Of a stretch of DNA of 64,000 nucleotides, positions 59,922 to 64,000 are shown in pieces. Every line of letters begins with the position of its first letter. Position 1 is the stretch's first letter. The position numbers and the translations under genes are program-made. The notes under the pieces are model-generated. The model worked only from the letters and a program-made list of their open reading frames with translations, searched no databases and was not told the DNA's origin. Source of the DNA: Cristatella mucedo (Eukaryota > Bryozoa > Phylactolaemata > Cristatellidae); contig WPIO01000092.1 in the NCBI GenBank assembly GCA_009760855.2, positions 1,548,501-1,612,500 on the forward strand. Reading direction: 5' to 3'.

Positions 59922-62669
59922 CAGATTCGTCAGCAGCAGAGAAAGAAGTGCCCGAGGAGAGGTTGAAAAGCTGCCCATGCCTCGTCGGCATGCAGCCTTG
60001 AAAATAAGAAATCTCGTGATGCGCTTCACAGTAATAGATTCCTGATGAGCAGAAGTAACAATAGCCAACCGGGTAGTGACACGTGCAATGTGGAACCGAG
60101 ACCAGGTTGGCACATGCTGATCAGAGGATCCTAGCCGGTTGTTTAAGGACCAGTGGAGTTCTGTTTGGTAGCCTAGCACCTGATCAGATTGTGATTTGAA
60201 GGCAAGACAGAGCTCTTTATCGGCCCGTGTGAGATAAGAACCCTTGTCTCTTGGTCCGGACTGCCCACCTCCTCCCCCCCCCTAGTTATTGGCCTTGAGC
60301 AATCGAAGCAACACCTCCTAACACACGGCCATCTTCTATTTCGGACCACTGCCTCCCCCCCCAGAGGAGTAGGAGGGGCTGGTGTCGTGGCTCGCCGCAG
60401 AAGGCATCCGAAGAGCTGAGGTCAAGCTGTGCATTAATGCATGCTGATTTATCTCAGCAGCTTTTACTGTTTGCACGAACGTTTGTCAGATTACTGGTGG
60501 CAGACCTTCGGTGTGTAGGCATGTCTACCTCCTGACAGTGGTGGTTGGCTGGGAGCCACTGGTGAGGCTGATTGCCTCGTCTCGTCTTGTTGGCATGCAA
60601 TCGTTTGCAGCAACATCGCTCTGCAGTTTGCTCTGCTGCTGCTCTCTCTCACCTGACAGACCCTATTGCCGGCACCACAGCAGCCTTGACTTCTCTGTAG
60701 GCTTACGGCGACAGCAAGTACCTGCAGGCGGCGAGGGACTGTGCGGAGGTGACATGGACCCGCGGCCTTTTGCGAAAGGGCTACGGCATATGTCACGGTG
60801 TTTCCGGCAATGCCTATGCATTCTTACTACTGTACAGGCTAACAGGGGAGGCCAGATTCTTGCACAGGGCATGCCAGGTTTGTGGAGATCTGGCTCAGCT
60901 GAAGCCATCGATGTGCACCTTCTGTTGTTTCCTGCGCCTGCCTAGTGGCCGTGCTTGATGTTCTGCCTTGGGGAAGAATTGTGACCACTCGATATCCTTG
61001 GCAGTTGCAAATGCCATTCATGCAAGCAGAGTCTGTTCTAGGGAGGCCGTTGTGCAATCAATGATTGATGTGATACGAGGGTCCCCTGGCAGATTTTTAA
61101 TAGGCAAATTTTCATTTTCATCGATTTCCCAGTTATTGACTTTGTGCGCCTCCGGTGCTGCATTTCTGGGTTGTGAGTCATCCACAGGACTTGCAGCATA
61201 GCCCAGCTGTCGACGATTTTGCTCATATTAAGTCGCTTGATCCAAGAGATTGGGCCTATCGAGAGTCTTGCGATGGCGATACATACAATTCATAGCATGA
61301 TGCTGACTCTTTCGATGCTGACTCTTTGAAGTTTATGCCACATGCATCAACTAGAAGATTCTGCGACTGTACTTCCATGACAGTCGCCCTTCAGACCTTT
61401 TTGCAGATGCTGTTGGTCATCACATCACTTGCCATCATCCACGTTAGTATATGAGCTTGCCTTGCTGTCTGGGTAAAGCATCATTTAGAAATGGCCTCTT
61501 ATTAGCCAGCTGTTATTACCAGCCCACTTATCCGTGGGTTAGTCTGGTAAATCTACAAATGCACTGACTGAAGTGAAGAGCAGCCAACCGGAAGGGACAG
61601 AAAGGCCGGCTGCATCCAACGAGAGACGAGCCAAATATGACAACAACGTGTGTGCGAATGTTGTGTTGCACATCCTTCTTATTAGGCCAGCGAGTACCCG
61701 AGCTCCCTAAGCAGGCAGGTTCTCAGCCAAGATATATGATGCCCACACGTCACGAGGTCATCAGGTTGCCCAGTGTTCGACTCAGGTTGCAGGCCCAGGC
61801 GATCACTTATTGCGCTACCACGATCAAGTGATAGCCTCCGAGGCTCTTCTGCTCTTCGATGTATTAATGAACCTATTGAATCAGCCGACCTCTCTCTATA
61901 CTTTCTGCCACACTTTGGACAGGGTCCTACAGAACATATCCTGCTGCTAGCCGTAGGTGCGTGCAGCGATCGATGCAGACCCTCGGGGATTCGTGGGAGC
62001 TGCTGCGTCACTTTCTCTTTCTGAACCCCTTAGCCATTGCCTATGTCCCACGTCCCAGCAGTTCTAGGGCAGCAGTTCCAACACATGCCACGCACAAAGA
62101 GCAACCACATACATTGTCGAGGCAAATTCGATGTGCTTGCGTGCAGCTGTAGCTGGCTACTCAGCGACGCTTGCAGCGCAGGCAGCCCGCGCTGCCCTGG
62201 CTGCTGCCGCATAGACAGTCTGTCGCTAGAGTCCCTTCTCCTCGATAAGGCTCCACTCGGAGCGATGCAGCTGTGTGCCTCTGGGCTGGTATTTGCTTCA
62301 GGCTTTTGCTGTTTGCTTCAGTTTGCCCGGTGGTGCTTTGCCTACGGACAGCGCGGGTGTCGAACGCCGGATACGCCACACTCACTCTTCGAAGGTATGG
62401 CGCTGCTACCTCCTCTCCTCTCATCCCCTCCCCTCCCGGCCGGCAGCCACGCAACGCTGATGCTGCCACCGAGTCGTGGCACGTGCCGATGTTTCGGCAG
62501 GGAGCTGAATGCTGCTTCTGTTGCTGCCGCTGCTGCGACTGCCGGATCTGGTTCTGGGTAGGCCCGGCCTGCCGGTCACTTTCTGCTTGCAGGCCTCGCC
62601 GGCACGACGTACTTTCTGCTAGACCTGCAGGTGCCCGGCAAAGCTCGATTTCCGGCCTTCGAGCTGTGA
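48509..62669 (+). CDS. LANCL: LANCL, LanC-like glutathione-binding protein (gene span, complete)
   Basis: Nine plus-strand exons join in phase into 402 codons plus stop, the usual length of animal LANCL1/2 (about 400). LanC-like proteins fold as a seven-helix double barrel, bind zinc and glutathione, and add glutathione to dehydrated Ser/Thr residues in damaged proteins. The seven GxxG lobes are visible: YTGTAGQ, LCGDSGPL, LYGRAGYLYG, YTGAAHGHAG, HWCHGAPG, GYGICHGVSGNAYA and LFEGLAGTTYF. The zinc ligands are present as Cys279 (HWCHG), Cys325 and His326 (ICHG). The C-terminus KARFPAFEL is the family hallmark. It is not decided whether this is LANCL1, 2 or 3. No poly(A) signal was found close to the stop; an AATAAA occurs at 63753, 1.1 kb away. 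No defect was seen. Confidence 0.95.
49336..49608 (-). other. Unrecognised 90-codon open frame in LANCL intron 1
   Basis: Open minus-strand frame including TQCTLTNVPTNTVFRPAKVA. No family recognised and no splice or repeat context; most likely chance or old repeat sequence. Confidence 0.12.
50086..50209 (+). CDS. LANCL: LANCL exon 2
   Basis: Acceptor TTCATGCAG, 41 codons plus one base, donor G|GTATGT. It encodes VDSQLYMQLDSEVRKNCATI and ends HSVYTGTA followed by the split Gly, lobe 1 of the fold. Confidence 0.92.
50890..52195 (+). mobile_element. LINE-A 3' portion with stacked 3' ends
   Basis: RT remains include a mutated YVDDSQLYLCFD in place of YADD, then FLKLDDDKTNLLGMGKASVI, HAFVTFPLDFCNTVLAGLPA, NLHWLSVKQHTDFKVLSLTF and DHAFRLYAPKAWNSFPTC. 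The 3' UTR is followed by a partial second 3' UTR (from about 51900) with its own (ATT)n tail near 52118, then a third short tail ending (TTA)n near 52190. Confidence 0.85.
52680..53220 (+). mobile_element. Degenerate LINE reverse transcriptase C-terminus
   Basis: Broken frames resemble SPCAIRRL, RRNCRITQPLTDMHWLPVKV and SCNFCSLAPKAWNTLPTD, with a tail AAGTGCCTAGAAAGAAATGC near 53175. Many indels. Confidence 0.65.
53347..53958 (-). other. Open reading frame of 203 codons, unassigned
   Basis: Continuous minus-strand frame from ATG, rich in Arg, Lys, Thr and Asn, with no hydrophobic core pattern, domain or repeat recognised. It lies antisense in LANCL intron 2, just before exon 3. Long for chance at this composition, but nothing supports expression. 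Confidence 0.15.
54230..54449 (+). CDS. LANCL: LANCL exon 3
   Basis: Acceptor CATACGCAG; encodes QALLCLLLHERSGDVGHVRQ then CTFLCGDSGPLCIAAVAYHR and ends at AG|GTGAGC. Another GTGAGC eight bases earlier (54442) breaks the phase. A CT/CTGT tract of about 320 bp starts a few bases into the next intron. Confidence 0.93.
54456..54782 (+). repeat. CT/CTGT pyrimidine tract in LANCL intron 3
   Basis: Irregular TCTCTCTGTCTG repeats with one pure CT core (54487-54523), beginning a few bases after the exon 3 donor. Confidence 0.95.
55007..55151 (+). CDS. LANCL: LANCL exon 4
   Basis: Acceptor GTTGCTGCAG (55001-55006); encodes LPDELLYGRAGYLYGLLFIE and ends IEA at GCG|GTACGA, a weak but phase-correct donor. 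A CAG acceptor at 54802-54804 is an alternative but would add unrelated residues. Confidence 0.92.
55387..55437. repeat. Inverted repeat, 12-bp arms
   Basis: TGCACTGGCAGA and TCTGCCAGTGCA, perfect, 27-bp loop. It lies directly at the (ATT)n end of a reverse LINE-A. Confidence 0.9.
55438..55990 (-). mobile_element. LINE-A 3' portion, reverse
   Basis: The minus strand encodes KVLSLTIRSLHSMAPAYLSD, HTTRFSESNSL-like and [20 protein letters not shown] segments, the 3' UTR and an (ATT)n tail. Well preserved, in LANCL intron 4. Confidence 0.87.
56089..56226 (+). CDS. LANCL: LANCL exon 5
   Basis: 46 codons, phase 0/0: VCKAMLASGERLQAKMRTQC then LMYSWYGELYTGAAHGHAGI and LYLLLK, donor AAG|GTAGAT. It contains lobe 4 (GAAHGHAG). 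Confidence 0.95.
56850..57032 (+). CDS. LANCL: LANCL exon 6 (first zinc ligand)
   Basis: 61 codons, phase 0/0: LPTGNCPCTLDDRTDELVHW then CHGAPGWVYMFAAAYE. The Cys of WCHG (residue 279) is a zinc ligand. The donor GAG|GTGCTT is non-ideal but is the only one in phase with exon 7. Confidence 0.94.
57694..58026 (-). other. Unassigned 110-codon ORF in LANCL intron 6
   Basis: Minus-strand frame from ATG to TAA. It reads FKKVLEVLEEAETDAAVHLG, KRSQAVVGLMDERNNFALYL, NWDLLTSLAAIVITSSRDVV and ALFRGSAKTGLRQSTIGRIR. Amphipathic helical pattern and balanced composition look like real protein. I do not recognise it; a transposon-derived protein or a small nested gene are possible. A LINE-B copy begins about 100 bp upstream. 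Confidence 0.3.
58125..58665 (+). mobile_element. LINE-B 3' end, split by a SINE
   Basis: LINE-B sequence (ACTGCTGGCAACAGAAGCGT ... TTCTCTCCTGCTA) resumes after the SINE-1 at 58261-58428 with GACTGTGGCAAGCTCTTCTC and ends ACACCCACTTAGTCTTTGTG then GGAGTTACAGACGGAGATA. Confidence 0.75.
58261..58428 (-). mobile_element. SINE-1 copy inserted in LINE-B
   Basis: Reverse, near-consensus: CCTAGCTGATTAAACAGCCT, TTTTGTATAGCGACAGAAGA, ACCTCGGGACCGAGGCCGTG and TAGTGTGCCATCACGGCTTG. Preceded by an AAAT run (58244-58260), the complement of its T-rich tail. Confidence 0.87.
59128..59772 (+). repeat. 14-bp minisatellite, about 46 copies
   Basis: Unit CTGCTCTCAGMTYG, where the last bases vary among ATTG, ATCG, CTCG and CTTG. 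Frames of 200-250 codons (Leu/Ser/Ala/Cys-rich) in all three forward frames are artefacts, since 14 is not a multiple of 3 and the unit has no stop. Confidence 0.95.
59880..59920 (+). repeat. (GA)n microsatellite
   Basis: Pure GA run in LANCL intron 6. Confidence 0.95.
60701..60877 (+). CDS. LANCL: LANCL exon 7 (CH zinc ligands)
   Basis: Acceptor TTCTCTGTAG; 59 codons: AYGDSKYLQAARDCAEVTWT, RGLLRKGYGICHGVSGNAYA and FLLLYRLTGEARFLHRACQ. Cys325-His326 are zinc ligands; KKGYG/RKGYG precedes them as in the family. Confidence 0.95.
61690..61860 (+). mobile_element. Diverged SINE-1-like copy
   Basis: Weak head, a B-box-like GTGTTCGACTCAGGTTGCAG and GCCTCCGAGGCTCTTCTGCT near the end; heavily mutated. 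Confidence 0.4.
62322..62394 (+). CDS. LANCL: LANCL exon 8
   Basis: Acceptor GTTTGCTTCAG; 24 codons FARWCFAYGQRGCRTPDTPH SLFE, then one base of a split Gly before GTATGG. GCRTPDTPxSLFEG is strongly conserved in LANCL proteins. Confidence 0.95.
62593..62669 (+). CDS. LANCL: LANCL exon 9 (C-terminus and stop)
   Basis: Acceptor CTGCTTGCAG; encodes LAGTTYFLLDLQVPGKARFP AFEL and TGA at 62667-62669. The downstream sequence is 3' UTR or intergenic. Confidence 0.95.
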
Positions 62670-63076
62670 GCCAGCCTCTCAGGATCTGGCGAGTTGACTC
62701 ACACAAAAGACAGCAAGGGTGTTGCATGACGTCAGGCCGAAAGCTGCCAGCACAGCTGCCACTGCCGGCAGCTCGTCCGTATTTTTGTTTGTATTCGTCC
62801 TTCGACTTGAGCTCGTCGAGGAGCTGACCGAACACCGGCGTTAGCTGCAGTATAACCGGCGTAGCTCTGCCAGGGCTTAGCTGGCACCGAAAGCGACTGA
62901 TCGGCGGCACAGCGAGGCGAGGCGACTTCTGCTCAGGTCGCAGCTCTGCCCCGTCGGCAGGTGCCCACTCCATTCCGTGTCATCGCTTTGAACTTAAGTT
63001 AAATTATGGGAAAGTAAAATCGGGCAGGAAGCGATCGGATCGTGGTCCCCTAGGTCTGCTTTGAGCTCGGGAGCAG

Positions 63077-63116
63077 CTTCCAGCAGCAGCAACAAGCGGT
63101 CTGCTGCTGCTGGAAG
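63077..63116. repeat. Perfect inverted repeat, 14-bp arms
   Basis: CTTCCAGCAGCAGC and GCTGCTGCTGGAAG, 12-bp loop. Confidence 0.93.
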
Positions 63117-63254
63117 GAGAAATAGCTGCCGATTTCCGAAACTGGAAAATTGGCTGTGGACAAGCGGCATGCCTCGTCAAAGCCACTCGCGAGCGAGCTC
63201 CTCTCCACGTAGCTAGCCGGACCAGATTGGCGACTCACCCATCGGTCAGCCGAG

Positions 63255-63342
63255 GTCCTAGCGTTCGGGGTCGCCTCACTCTTGTAGTACCTCGTAGGGT
63301 CCTAGCGTTCGGGGTCGCCTCACTCTTGTAGTACCTCGCAGG
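63255..63342 (+). repeat. 44-bp tandem duplication
   Basis: Two copies starting GTCCTAGCGTTCGGGGTCGC at 63255 and 63299, differing by a T/C near the end; a third partial GGTCCTCG follows. Confidence 0.93.
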
Positions 63343-63519
63343 GTCCTCGTTGTCTTTGCACCTTGTTCGCTTGGCGCAGTAGTTGGGACTCAATTTAAAA
63401 AAAACACACCAGTGGGGGTAGTATAGTTAAAAACAACACTCAAAGAAATCTGTCGAACAATTCGTTGCTGAAGTGTTTTCACTTCGGTGTATTAGCACTA
63501 GAAATAATTACAACACAAG

Positions 63520-63630
63520 TTAAAATAACAATACGTGTTGTATAGCGACCTAAGAGAATCAAATCTCTATCCAGGCGCATTGCAAGTGATCGCAAGAGAA
63601 GCAATAACCAAGGAGTAATGACAAACAACG
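63520..63630 (-). mobile_element. LINE-A-like 3' tail, reverse
   Basis: Plus strand TGTTGTATAGCGACCTAAGA, then GAATCAAATCTCTATCCAGG and CGCATTGCAAGTG: the complement of the shared LINE/SINE-2 tail. Confidence 0.6.
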
Positions 63631-64000
63631 CTTCATGCTTAGACGCTCATGGCTCATACTGATACAAACATGCAAAAACCCGGAAGACGCCGGGGTCGCC
63701 GGCTAGTAGGACCCCGGTTATTAACATACAGAAAACAATGCACAGGTGCTTAAATAAACCCCAGCGTAACCAAAAGGACAGTCCTTAACAGCCGTTCTTT
63801 GAGACAAAGCGGCAGGATACGATGTTTTTTAGTTATCGTTTGAGCATATTAAGAACTAGTCCCCCGAGTTGCAGCTCTTGTTTAATTATGTTTCGATGCG
63901 AAAAATCGAAAGTCATCTGGCGGTTTTCTTGTAGAGCAATCAGCCCAGTTGTTCAAAGTTGTGACTTAAATAATAATAATAATAATAATAATTCACTTAA

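Larger units (their letters stand above)
57033..60700. other. LANCL intron 6 contents
   Basis: 3.7 kb with the unassigned ORF at 57694-58026, a LINE-B end interrupted by a SINE-1 (58125-58665), the 14-bp minisatellite (59128-59772), a GA run (59880-59920) and C-runs near 60270 and 60355. Otherwise nothing recognised. Confidence 0.6.
62670..64000. other. Region downstream of LANCL
   Basis: Contains a perfect 14-bp-arm inverted repeat (63077-63116), a 44-bp tandem duplication (63255-63342), a reverse LINE-A tail (63520-63630) and a terminal ATA run (63969-63992) that is probably the start of another LINE tail cut by the window edge. No further gene recognised. Confidence 0.5.

Overview
This is animal nuclear DNA. 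Genes are split by introns with GT/AG junctions, and the rest is filled with non-LTR retrotransposon 3' ends, tRNA-derived SINEs, microsatellites and minisatellites. Three conserved genes could be assembled exon by exon with matching splice phases. A CYP51 (sterol 14-alpha-demethylase) gene argues against insects, nematodes and flatworms, which lack sterol synthesis. A sponge, lophotrochozoan or invertebrate deuterostome fits, but the species cannot be named from this window.

Layout. 1-13.2 kb: CYP51, minus strand, eight exons seen; the heme-binding end lies beyond the left edge. 12.55-13.8 kb: GC-rich, CpG-dense 5' region of CYP51. 13.8-26.4 kb: no host gene recognised; many LINE and SINE pieces, a reverse transcriptase fragment with a YADD box (22-23.3 kb) and a Mutator-like transposase fragment (24.7-25.2 kb). 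26.46-42.4 kb: TMEM106, minus strand, six exons; its 9.9 kb fourth intron contains at least one unassigned exon-like coding stretch (32.1-32.3 kb). 41.4-42.4 kb: CpG-rich region with a long GGC run at the TMEM106 5' end, preceded by a 36-bp tandem repeat. 42.4-48.5 kb: degenerate LINEs. 48.5-62.67 kb: LANCL (LanC-like, glutathione-binding zinc protein), plus strand, nine exons, complete at 402 codons. 62.7-64 kb: intergenic repeats.

The three genes do not form a pathway. CYP51 acts in sterol synthesis in the endoplasmic reticulum, TMEM106 is a late endosome/lysosome membrane protein, and LANCL is a cytosolic/peripheral-membrane enzyme that adds glutathione to dehydroamino acids. No operon-like or defence-type system was seen.

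The most unusual structural signals are: (a) a series of short-spacer inverted repeats (arms 9-30 bp) concentrated at 27-39 kb, one overlapping a TMEM106 splice acceptor; (b) a SINE family whose 3' tail resembles that of the resident LINE; (c) near-identical minisatellites (13, 14, 17, 36 and 44 bp) inside or beside the genes; (d) exon-like sequence nested in TMEM106 intron 4.
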